Below, one piece after another: positions 57,083 to 64,000 of a stretch of 64,000 nucleotides of DNA. How positions within the stretch are numbered: position 1 is the first letter of the stretch; the number at the start of each line of letters is the position of its first letter. The stretch comes from Endozoicomonas sp. SCSIO W0465 (GTDB taxonomy: Bacteria > Pseudomonadota > Gammaproteobacteria > Pseudomonadales > Endozoicomonadaceae), in NCBI RefSeq assembly GCF_023716865.1, contig NZ_CP092417.1:4504001-4568000 (forward strand), written 5' to 3'. A program made the position numbers and the translations under genes. The notes under the pieces are model-generated. The model saw only the letters and a list, made by a program, of their open reading frames with translations, made no database searches and had not been told where the DNA came from.

Positions 57083-57538
57083 TTACCTGTCCGTTTCAGC
57101 CCACTGAAAAGAAGGCATATCCGCAATGCTTTTTTTCAGCTTTTGCATAACCTCTGAAAGCGCTTCATCAGTATAAGGTCTCGTGGGATGCCTGCCCCAT
57201 ACTGGCGCTGGCCAGGCAGGATCAGTGCTGTAACGGACAACATGATGTACATGCAGCTGTCGAACCACATTACCCAGTGCTGCTACATTGATCTTTTCCG
57301 CCGAGAAAAGCACCTGCAGCATTTCCGCAAGATAACAGGATTCAACAAGCAGTTGTTGTTGAGCAGCGTCATCCAATTGATAAATCTCTTCCACTCCCTG
57401 AATACGGGGCACCAGAATAAACCAGGGATACTGGCTGTCATTCATCAGTAAAAGGCGACAAACAGGAAAATCACCGACAACAACACAATCTCCTGCCAGC
57501 CGGGGATCCAGTTCAAAGCTACTCACAACACGACCCAT
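57083..57538 (-). CDS. HIT-family (histidine triad) hydrolase
   Basis: The 151-residue protein has the triad LHVHHVVRYSTDPAWPAPVWG and an N-terminal FELDPRLAGDC of the HIT type common in Pseudomonas-like genomes. It probably hydrolyses nucleotide conjugates. I chose the ATG at 57538, since homologues start close to the F-E-L-D segment. The frame is open to 57616 and there runs into the end of the IS1595 at 57584, whose terminal repeat supplies an artificial start. The IS insertion lies 46 bases before the chosen start and may have separated the gene from its promoter. Confidence 0.82.
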   Translation of the reverse strand: MGRVVSSFELDPRLAGDCVVVGDFPVCRLLLMNDSQYPWFILVPRIQGVEEIYQLDDAAQQQLLVESCYLAEMLQVLFSAEKINVAALGNVVRQLHVHHVVRYSTDPAWPAPVWGRHPTRPYTDEALSEVMQKLKKSIADMPSFQWAETDR

Positions 57539-57583
57539 CCAGTAAAAAATAGAATAGAGAAAGCGTTTTTCATCTTGTTCCAG

Positions 57584-58692
57584 GGCTAAGTTACCGTTAA
57601 TGGTTGGAAGCACCAATGTTCAGTAATTCTGCTGATCAACCGGCCAACAGTTAATTTTTTTGCTGCCGTCAGTTCTCGCCTCCAGGCCAGATAATGGGGA
57701 AGGTAACGAGTTGCAACCCCTTGGAATACGCCGCCAATCCAGCGTTTTAAATGACTGTGATAAGAATTTACAGTCTGGATGTGGTAGATGCCTTCAACAA
57801 CATGTTGACCTGCTGATGTCACCAGCTCCTTGAAGACAAATCCAAGCTTGTCAGCAAGTTTTTCGTGAGCGAGGTGTGCATCCGCACAGACCGTGGCCTG
57901 TATCGATATGCGGCCATTTAAATGCCTGCACAATTCATTAGCACTTTCGTTTTCTAATACACCGTCAACGGTATTTCGATTACGGTCCCGAGCCACCATT
58001 ACCGGGACTTTTCGGGCTTTGTTGGGATCATTACCCCGCTTTCGGGTTGGCCGTGGAAGGCCTTCTCTTTGCCCTTTGAAGGATTCACGGAAAAATGTTT
58101 CATCAAGCTCAGTAATGCCACAAAGCTCTTCTGCTTGATCATTATTAATCACTTCAAGAAAGCGGTGACGCCAGCGGAACGCAGTTTTCAAGTCAATGGC
58201 ATTCTCAGCAGCAGCTGGTCGCAAGACCATAGAGTGAGTCATACCTGCGAGGTACTTGTTCCATTTTTCAGGGTGCCTGAGCCTTGCCAAAGGCGTTCCA
58301 CTAAAGGCGTTAAACGTTGAGTCGCAAGTCTTGCAGTGGTAGCGCTGTCGGCCATTTCGTATGCCCCAGCGACCAACGCTATGGCTTTTGCATTTGGGGC
58401 ACCTGGGGTTTTCGGCAAATTGGGCAAGTATGCTCTTTTCTACGTCAGGTGTTGCATTATCGTTATTGGGTATAGATTCACTGTAAACAGGTTCAGAGTC
58501 AGTGGTTTCTACTACCTCGGTAACCTCTATTTGAGTACTAAGGAGCGAGTTGTTAAGAATGTCTCGCTGTTCACTGGTTAATGTTGAAATGGAATCAATA
58601 AAATTCTGGAAGAGTTCAGATTGCATATCACTCCCCTACAACGTAGATTTTATGGGAGTTTAGCTGATTCAACCATTAACGGTAACTTAGCC
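57584..58692 (-). mobile_element. IS1595-family element upstream of the HIT gene
   Basis: The inverted ends begin GGCTAAGTTACCGTTAATGG at both sides. A direct duplication, ttgttccag, flanks it at 57575-57583 and 58693-58701. The repeat is 9 bases, one more than the usual 8, so the boundary is ambiguous by one base. Confidence 0.92.
57586..58626 (-). CDS. IS1595-family transposase
   Basis: This 346-residue transposase has a helical N terminus, a zinc ribbon (CPKCKSHSVGRWG and CKTC), and a DDE core with ITELDETFFRESFKG, ATVCADAHLAHEKL and the C-terminal TVNSYHSHLKRWIGG region carrying the last acidic/Asn pattern of this family. Its stop codon lies within the terminal repeat. Confidence 0.92.
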   Translation of the reverse strand: MQSELFQNFIDSISTLTSEQRDILNNSLLSTQIEVTEVVETTDSEPVYSESIPNNDNATPDVEKSILAQFAENPRCPKCKSHSVGRWGIRNGRQRYHCKTCDSTFNAFSGTPLARLRHPEKWNKYLAGMTHSMVLRPAAAENAIDLKTAFRWRHRFLEVINNDQAEELCGITELDETFFRESFKGQREGLPRPTRKRGNDPNKARKVPVMVARDRNRNTVDGVLENESANELCRHLNGRISIQATVCADAHLAHEKLADKLGFVFKELVTSAGQHVVEGIYHIQTVNSYHSHLKRWIGGVFQGVATRYLPHYLAWRRELTAAKKLTVGRLISRITEHWCFQPLTVT

Positions 58693-58861
58693 TTGTTCCA
58701 GCCTGTTGTACACGGTACAAAAGGGATTATTCAGAACCAATGATCAACAACAGGGGATTTTGAAACAGCGGTTGGTATAATAACCGATTGGCCTTAAAAT
58801 GGCGCATTAATTAACGTCAAATTTTGACAAGCTTTTTTTGAATAGCCTGGTAAATGAGCAC

Positions 58862-60580
58862 ATGAGAACCAGTCAGTATCTGATTCCAACCCTCAAGGAG
58901 ACTCCTGCCGATGCCGTGGTCATCAGCCATCAGCTGATGCTGCGCGCAGGCATGATCCGCAAACTGGCATCCGGCCTCTATACCTGGCTGCCTCTGGGTC
59001 TGAGAGTTCTGCAAAAAGTAGAAAATATTGTTCGTGAAGAGATGAATCGCTCTGGCGCATTGGAAACCCTGATGCCCGCGGTTCAACCGGCAGAGCTCTG
59101 GCAGGAAACCGGGCGCTGGGATCAGTTTGGAGCTGAGCTGCTGCGTTTTCAGGATCGCCATGGTCGTGATTTTGTCATTGGCCCAACCCATGAAGAAGTC
59201 ATCACAGACATCGCCCGTAATGACCTGAACAGTTACAAACAGCTGCCGATCAACCTGTACCAGATCCAGACCAAGTTCCGTGATGAGCGTCGCCCACGTT
59301 TTGGCCTGATGCGTGGTCGTGAGTTTCTGATGAAAGATGCTTACTCATTCCATGCAACTGAAGCGTGTCTGCAAACAGAATATCAGAATATGCACGCCAC
59401 CTACTGCCGTATCTTTGACCGTCTGGGTCTTGAGTTCCGTGCCGTTCAGGCTGACAGTGGCGCAATTGGCGGCAGCGGTTCCCAGGAGTTCCATGTTCTT
59501 GCCGAGTCCGGTGAAGACGCCATCGTATTCAGTGACCAGAGCGATTACGCGGCCAATATTGAGAAAGCAGAAGCAATTGCCCCTGAAGGTGACCGCCCAG
59601 CACCCTCCGAAGCGATGACACTGGTTGACACTCCGGATGCCAAGACCATCGATCAGCTGATAGAACAGTTCAACCTGCCTGTTGAAAAAACCATCAAGAC
59701 GCTGATTGTGGCTGCAGCAGAAGACGCTGAAAGTGACTTCATTGCCCTGCTGATCCGTGGCGATCACGAGCTCAACGAAGTCAAGGCTGAAAACCTCGCA
59801 GAGGTCGCTTCTCCCCTGCGCTTTGCCACCGAAGAAGAAGTCAGGCACATCATGGGCGCTGGCCCTGGCTCCCTCGGCCCGGTTAACTGCCCAATCCCGC
59901 TGATTGTTGATCGCACCGTAGAGAAAATGGCCGACTTCGGTGCGGGTGCCAACATCGAAGGCAAGCACTACTTTGGTATCAACTGGGAACGTGACTGCAC
60001 CTTTAGCCGGGTAGAAGACCTGCGTAATATTCAGGAAGGTGACCCAAGCCCATGCGGTAAAGGACAGCTGTTTATCAAACGTGGTATCGAAGTTGGCCAT
60101 ATTTTCCAGCTGGGTACCAAATACAGCGAATCCATGAACGCTACGGTTCTCAGCGAGAATGGCAAGAGCATTCCTCTGGCTATGGGCTGCTATGGTATCG
60201 GGGTGTCCAGAACCGCTGCTGCCGCCATTGAGCAGAACTACGATGACCGTGGAATTATCTGGCCGGAAGCCATTGCACCTTTCCAGATTGCCCTGGTCCC
60301 TCTGAAGATCGAAAAATCCGAAGTCGTCCGCGAAGCAGCCGACAAACTTTACCAGGAACTGACGGCTGAAGGCTTTGAAGTTCTGATGGACGACAGAAAA
60401 GCCAGTCCCGGTGTTAAGTTTGCCGACATGGAGCTTATCGGTATTCCACACCGCGTGGTACTCAGTGACCGGGGTCTGGCCGATGGCATGGTGGAATACA
60501 AGCATCGGACGGCAAACGACAAAGAAGATATACAGCTCAGTGAAATCATCGACTTACTTAAAAAGCGCACCAATCGCTAA
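58862..60580 (+). CDS. proS: Prolyl-tRNA synthetase
   Basis: This 572-residue class II synthetase of the bacterial type has N-terminal MRTSQYLIPTLKETP, motif 1 around KLASGLYTWLPLGLRVL, motif 2 (FRDERRPRFGLMRGREFLMK), the INS editing domain (about residues 224-407) and motif 3 (CYGIGVSRTAAAAIEQNYDD). I put the start at 58862 because that is where canonical ProS begins; the frame upstream opens with a TTG eight codons earlier. Confidence 0.97.
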   Translation: MRTSQYLIPTLKETPADAVVISHQLMLRAGMIRKLASGLYTWLPLGLRVLQKVENIVREEMNRSGALETLMPAVQPAELWQETGRWDQFGAELLRFQDRHGRDFVIGPTHEEVITDIARNDLNSYKQLPINLYQIQTKFRDERRPRFGLMRGREFLMKDAYSFHATEACLQTEYQNMHATYCRIFDRLGLEFRAVQADSGAIGGSGSQEFHVLAESGEDAIVFSDQSDYAANIEKAEAIAPEGDRPAPSEAMTLVDTPDAKTIDQLIEQFNLPVEKTIKTLIVAAAEDAESDFIALLIRGDHELNEVKAENLAEVASPLRFATEEEVRHIMGAGPGSLGPVNCPIPLIVDRTVEKMADFGAGANIEGKHYFGINWERDCTFSRVEDLRNIQEGDPSPCGKGQLFIKRGIEVGHIFQLGTKYSESMNATVLSENGKSIPLAMGCYGIGVSRTAAAAIEQNYDDRGIIWPEAIAPFQIALVPLKIEKSEVVREAADKLYQELTAEGFEVLMDDRKASPGVKFADMELIGIPHRVVLSDRGLADGMVEYKHRTANDKEDIQLSEIIDLLKKRTNR

Positions 60581-60590
60581 CGGTACTTTA

Positions 60591-61220
60591 TTGACCGATA
60601 GCTCTTTACTCTCGCTCAGTAACTTGCTGAAAGCCGCCACCTCCAAAGCCCCGATACGGGCTTTGGGGCTTGCGGTCGTTCTTGGCATACCGCTTGCGCT
60701 ACCAATAGCCAGTCATGCTGAATGGCACGACCCGATATTACAGGAAGTACTGTCACGTTCGCTGGATCAACCCAGCAGCTTCGATGATCCCTTTGAAGCC
60801 GAGGTCTGGCTGGTTGATATGTCGACCCGTTTATCCAGGTTTATCAAAGATCCTGCCCTGCGGCTCAAAGTGCTCAAAATGATTCACTTCGAAGCATCCA
60901 AAGTTGATTTGCAACCGGAACTGGTGCTGGCACTGATCCAGACAGAATCTGCCTTTGACCAATACGCTGTTTCTTCGGCCGGTGCCCAGGGTTTGATGCA
61001 GATTATGCCGTTTTGGAAAGATGTTATTGGCCGGGATAAGGATAACCTCATCACCATCGAGACCAACCTGCGCTATGGCTGCACCATTCTCAGTTACTAC
61101 CTGGAGAAGGAGAACGGCAACCTGACCAGGGCACTGGCCAGATACAATGGCAGCCTGGGTAAAACCTGGTACCCGGAGCGGGTATTAACCAATTGGGAGC
61201 GTCACTGGATTGTGAATTAA
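60591..61220 (+). CDS. Soluble lytic transglycosylase (SLT domain)
   Basis: This protein of about 209 residues has a signal sequence ending near LPIASHAEW and an SLT catalytic domain. The catalytic Glu lies in LIQTESAFDQYAVSSAGAQG, followed by LMQIMPFWKDVIG and the ARYNGSLGKTWYPERV motif. It cleaves peptidoglycan with formation of anhydroMurNAc. The start is uncertain: no ATG fits, so I chose TTG at 60591 just after proS. An ATG-started frame begins inside proS at 60411 and would give an unlikely N terminus. Confidence 0.83.
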   Translation: MTDSSLLSLSNLLKAATSKAPIRALGLAVVLGIPLALPIASHAEWHDPILQEVLSRSLDQPSSFDDPFEAEVWLVDMSTRLSRFIKDPALRLKVLKMIHFEASKVDLQPELVLALIQTESAFDQYAVSSAGAQGLMQIMPFWKDVIGRDKDNLITIETNLRYGCTILSYYLEKENGNLTRALARYNGSLGKTWYPERVLTNWERHWIVN

Positions 61221-61489
61221 TTCGTGGTAAACGAGTCAAAAACCTGCAAAGATTCTTCTGCAATGGAAATATTAACCACCCTGGCCAGAGGTGGTCCTTT
61301 ATGAAGCCACTCTTCCAACTTGGCTACCGCTCCTTCCGATCCACACATCAATACTTCAACCCTGCCATCCGGCAGGTTTCTGGCCCAGCCACCGATACCT
61401 AAACGGCGAGCCCTCTCCTGGGTTGAGCCTCGAAACCAGACACCCTGTACTCTGCCTTCGACAAAGGCTCTTTTGCACACATCAGCCAT
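61217..61489 (-). CDS. acyP: Acylphosphatase
   Basis: The 90-residue protein has the acylphosphatase motifs GRVQGVWFRGSTQERARRLG (catalytic Arg) and GWARNLPDGRVEV (catalytic Asn). The ATG at 61489 has AGGAAA upstream and overlaps the end of the TlpA-like gene by 8 bases. It hydrolyses acyl phosphates. Confidence 0.93.
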   Translation of the reverse strand: MADVCKRAFVEGRVQGVWFRGSTQERARRLGIGGWARNLPDGRVEVLMCGSEGAVAKLEEWLHKGPPLARVVNISIAEESLQVFDSFTTN

Positions 61490-61985
61490 TTGATGAGGTT
61501 TCCTGTCGTTGATGTACACTTAACCGTTGAATCTGCTTTTCAAGGCTTTTCCGGGTCTGTGGTCCAAACAGTTTGGTCACTACTTTACCTTCCGGTGAAA
61601 TAATATAAGTAGCGGGCAATACCCGGGGAGGCGGCTCGTTCAACACGGTCAAAGGTGACTCCTGAAGTACCGGGAATCGGATATCCAATGCTTTTACCTT
61701 ACGGATTAATGAGTCCCCTCGGCTACTGTCAAAATCAACGCCGAGCACTCTGACCCGGCCATCACTGGCCAAGTCATTCAGCTCCGGAACTTCCTCCCGG
61801 CAGGGATCACACCATTCTGCCCAGAAATTCAACGCCAGCCATTGATCATCATCACTGGCAAGGGAAACAGGATCCCCGTTTACATCGGTAAAAGTAACTG
61901 GTTTGCTACAGGCCACAAGGACCACCAACAGTACAGCAACCAGAAAGCATTCCCATGTTCTTTTTATCCTCACCGATGCCTCCAT
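61482..61985 (-). CDS. TlpA/ResA-like thioredoxin-fold lipoprotein
   Basis: This 167-residue protein has a lipoprotein signal with the lipobox LVAC at about residues 23-26 and a thioredoxin fold with active site WAEWCDPCREEVPEL. The family reduces or matures disulfides in the periplasm, for instance in cytochrome assembly. The PATYIISPEGKV segment holds the expected cis-Pro. It overlaps acyP. Confidence 0.9.
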   Translation of the reverse strand: MEASVRIKRTWECFLVAVLLVVLVACSKPVTFTDVNGDPVSLASDDDQWLALNFWAEWCDPCREEVPELNDLASDGRVRVLGVDFDSSRGDSLIRKVKALDIRFPVLQESPLTVLNEPPPRVLPATYIISPEGKVVTKLFGPQTRKSLEKQIQRLSVHQRQETSSNG

Positions 61986-62266
61986 AAATACTCATTGAAC
62001 AGGCTGCATTATTTCAAATAGTGCTTCATACCGACTTCATACCGGCCACATTCATAAAGACCACAGCCTGACTAACGTTGCTAAACGACTTTACCAGCTA
62101 ATTCTCCGACTATATGACGAGTCAGGTCAATGGACTCGTAGTAGCCAGCCCCCCCCCTTATTCTCCATCTCCACCCCATGAAGTTCCGGTTTACCAAACT
62201 TTCACGATTCAGTATTAGCCACAGAGAGCGACTGATCAAGATTACCAAAAACAGTAAATTCAAAAA

Positions 62267-63562
62267 TCAGGGGATTAGAGATACAGGGGTTGATTCACGC
62301 TCATTGTTTTTTACTTTATTCGGTTCTCTTACAAGCAGGACAGCTTGCTTTCCAGCGATTCTTGCTTGTTCTCTATTACCGGTATTCTTAAAAACTGCCT
62401 TGTAAGCCCTCTGGTAAGCCTTCTGGTAAGCTTTCCGTTCCTCACGCTGTTCGTAAGCCTTCTGGTAAGCCCGCCCTTTTTCGGACGAACGATAAGCCTT
62501 CTGGGAAGCCCTTCTTTTCTCGGACTGTTCGTAAGATTTCCACCAAGCCTTCCCTTTTTCGGACTCACGGTAAGCCTTCTGGTATGCCCTTCTTTTCTCG
62601 GACTTTGCGTAAGACTTCCACCAAGCCTTCCCTTTTTCGGACTCACGGTAAGCCTTCTGGTGAGCCTTCCGGCAGGCCTTCCCTTTTTCGGTCTGACGGT
62701 AAACCCTCTGGTATTCCTTCTTATAAGCCTTCCGTTTCTCAGACAGTTCGTAAGCCTTTCTTTTCTCGATTTGTTCCCGGGTTCGTTTGGAAACCTCCTG
62801 TTTTTCGGGCCGTACGTAAGCCTTAAGGCAAGTCTTTTCATGAGATAGGGTCAGAGATTCACCAGAGCCGTTAGCAGAAGCTTTAAAATCCCACTCATTG
62901 CCTGCAGGAGGCGTATTCCGTCGAAGGCACTCACTATTTAATTGAGGGTTAACAAGAGAAAGCCTCACCACTGAGGTGGAACAGGGATCAACAGGGTTTT
63001 GATTATTAAACAACGGATTAGCGATTCCACAAGGTTTGTAATGAATATCAGCAACTGACAAGCTTTGTGCGGTTAATGTCGTTAAACCTGAAAGACAGTT
63101 TCCAGAGGTGTCTTGCAATGTTGAAATAATTGCAGGATGTTGATCATTTATAGAGTATGAGTCAGAACTCAATTCACCAGCCATACTCCAAACCTGACCA
63201 ATTCTTAACTCTGATTGCCCGGTAAGGATTTCGATATGTTGGTCGGCTTGTTGGTATAGCCTGAATTCATGTGATAAGTCTAACGGCTCACTTTGTTCCG
63301 AAGCGTGAGAAGAAATAATACTAGCTGGCACTTTTTTAAATTTAAAATGAAAATCACTGAATGAGTTATCAAAGCTTCCATCAGATGAAACCAAGGTGTT
63401 TAAATAATTGCTTGGTGGAATTTCTTCCACTTGCAGTCCGAATGCTAAAGCACTTTGCTGTGGCCAGCCCCTCGAAGCTGATCGATTGTTCGACATAAAA
63501 GATTCATACGCTTTGTGAAACTCAGAACACAAGGAATCTGCATTAATATTCGGATATATCAT
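62267..63562 (-). CDS. 431-residue protein with Lys-rich 13-residue repeats
   Basis: I do not recognise the N-terminal domain (about residues 1-255), which is polar with few motifs. Residues 262-392 are built of 13-residue units such as YRESEKGKAWWKS and YEQSEKRRAYQKA, including a 26-residue doublet repeated almost perfectly. The region is basic and aromatic-rich and could be helical, with nucleic-acid or membrane affinity. Long open frames in other phases across the same DNA are artefacts of the repeats. No signal peptide is seen. A role in host interaction is speculation. Confidence 0.65.
   Translation of the reverse strand: MIYPNINADSLCSEFHKAYESFMSNNRSASRGWPQQSALAFGLQVEEIPPSNYLNTLVSSDGSFDNSFSDFHFKFKKVPASIISSHASEQSEPLDLSHEFRLYQQADQHIEILTGQSELRIGQVWSMAGELSSDSYSINDQHPAIISTLQDTSGNCLSGLTTLTAQSLSVADIHYKPCGIANPLFNNQNPVDPCSTSVVRLSLVNPQLNSECLRRNTPPAGNEWDFKASANGSGESLTLSHEKTCLKAYVRPEKQEVSKRTREQIEKRKAYELSEKRKAYKKEYQRVYRQTEKGKACRKAHQKAYRESEKGKAWWKSYAKSEKRRAYQKAYRESEKGKAWWKSYEQSEKRRASQKAYRSSEKGRAYQKAYEQREERKAYQKAYQRAYKAVFKNTGNREQARIAGKQAVLLVREPNKVKNNERESTPVSLIP
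62387..62779 (-). repeat. Tandem 39-bp coding repeats (13 residues, 78-bp doublets)
   Basis: About 9 to 10 units encode the consensus Y-x-x-S-E-K-x-(R/K)-A-(Y/W)-x-K-(A/S). The high DNA identity between some doublets indicates recent duplications. Confidence 0.85.
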
Positions 63563-63892
63563 TGAATAACTGAATTATTGAATAATTGAATTATGAGTTA
63601 GGACTGCTCTTTATCTATAAAAGTTCCTCACGAGTTCCTGAACCTGAGAGTTCACAACACAGAAATCAACCTGAAAGCCGGCAATCCATGGCTTTACGTT
63701 TAAATTCAGGAGAATAATGTTCACGCTGCGCTGTTACTTTCTACCTCGACATAAACTGTACAATTGTGCTTAACAAGGTGCATTGAGTTATTAAACCACT
63801 TCAGTGTTCGGAGGAACCTTTATTAAAATGGGTGGTCTCAAGCTGAAATTAAATATTTCAATATTTCAATATTTCAATATTTCAATATTTCA
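63563..63892. other. 330-bp region without a recognised gene
   Basis: It is AT-rich and contains an 8-bp repeat run at its right end. It presumably holds the promoter of the 431-residue gene and of the gene that may begin at 63893. Confidence 0.4.
63852..63891. repeat. Five tandem 8-bp repeats (aatatttc)
   Basis: A simple array of aatatttc units lies directly upstream of the possible start codon at 63893. If that ORF is real, its copy number could alter promoter or ribosome-site spacing. Confidence 0.85.
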
Positions 63893-64000
63893 ATGGATAA
63901 ACCTACCTGTTCTGCTTGTTTTGATACAGCTACCAATCAGCTTTCATATTTTCAAGATCCTGCTTTTTCTCAATCTGCCACATCATGTCAGGCCTTCTCC
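63893..64000 (+). CDS. Possible 5' end of a gene cut by the window
   Basis: An ATG at 63893 opens an uninterrupted frame beginning MDKPTCSACFDTATNQLSY to the window end (36 residues). It has no good ribosome site because the 8-bp array lies just upstream. A second open frame from 63827 also runs to the end. It is only a candidate. Confidence 0.3.
   Translation, partial: MDKPTCSACFDTATNQLSYFQDPAFSQSATSCQAFS

Noticed and set aside
59345..60505. A 386-residue open frame on the minus strand
   Set aside because: It is antisense to proS, whose motifs are complete on the plus strand.
62081..62263. 60-residue minus-strand frame
   Set aside because: It has no ribosome site or recognisable feature and lies over a C-run.
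62329..62848. Long open frames on both strands
   Set aside because: They are produced by the 39-bp repeats having no stop codons in other phases; only the 431-residue frame continues into non-repeat coding sequence.

Overview
The window looks like a chromosomal segment of a host-associated gammaproteobacterium. The conserved blocks (tolQRAB-pal-cpoB-queEC, nadA, ruvCAB, aspS-yebC, proS, slyX, putP) are typical of that class. A type III secretion (T3S) class II chaperone, a ClyA-type toxin locus, long repeat-bearing proteins of unknown function and a heavy load of insertion sequences (IS66, IS4, IS630, several IS1595) would fit an Endozoicomonas-like Oceanospirillales symbiont. That genus assignment is inference from gene content and protein style, not from an rRNA gene.

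Layout. 1-1.8 kb: a membrane-anchored GH25 muramidase translationally coupled to a four-TM protein. 1.8-3.4 kb: an intact IS66-type element. 3.5-13.5 kb: an accessory island of two convergent operons. The plus-strand operon has two PixA/AidA-type genes and three ClyA/HBL/Mak-type pore-forming toxin components. The minus-strand operon has a nitrilase-superfamily enzyme and a 1493-residue protein ending in about 16 tandem 14/15-residue helical repeats. 13.6-15.3 kb: transposase remnants. 15.5-21 kb: small hypotheticals, a stress-type membrane protein, putP and a 794-residue acidic, repeat-bearing protein. 21-30 kb: nadA, tRNA-Lys, queC, queE and the tol-pal cluster. 29.8-37.4 kb: a hybrid histidine kinase, a 1300-residue protein with kinase-like motifs and a small Cys/His protein, sitting between tolQ and ruvB where ybgC is often found. 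37.4-39.7 kb: ruvB, ruvA and ruvC.

40-56 kb is an IS pile-up with a 9.0-kb segment (45138-54150: an HU-like gene, a porin, a SycD-like chaperone with a probable secreted partner, an FmdB zinc ribbon, aspS and yebC) lying exactly between two IS66 copies. Re-inverting this segment on paper does four things at once. It gives both IS66 sites perfect 8-bp target duplications. It rejoins the two halves of one IS630. It rejoins the two ends of one IS1595 element. It puts aspS-yebC directly upstream of ruvC-ruvA-ruvB in the canonical order. I regard this as strong evidence of an IS66-bounded inversion, or else of an assembly error at IS66, that split a housekeeping operon.

56-64 kb: a membrane-anchored cold-shock-domain protein, slyX, a HIT-family gene with an IS1595 next to its start, proS, a lytic transglycosylase, acylphosphatase, a TlpA-like lipoprotein and a 431-residue protein with 13-residue KAY-type repeats.

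The least explained parts are the toxin/nitrilase/giant-repeat island, the 1300-residue protein and the repeat proteins. All functional statements come from reading motifs and gene order by eye; no searches were run.
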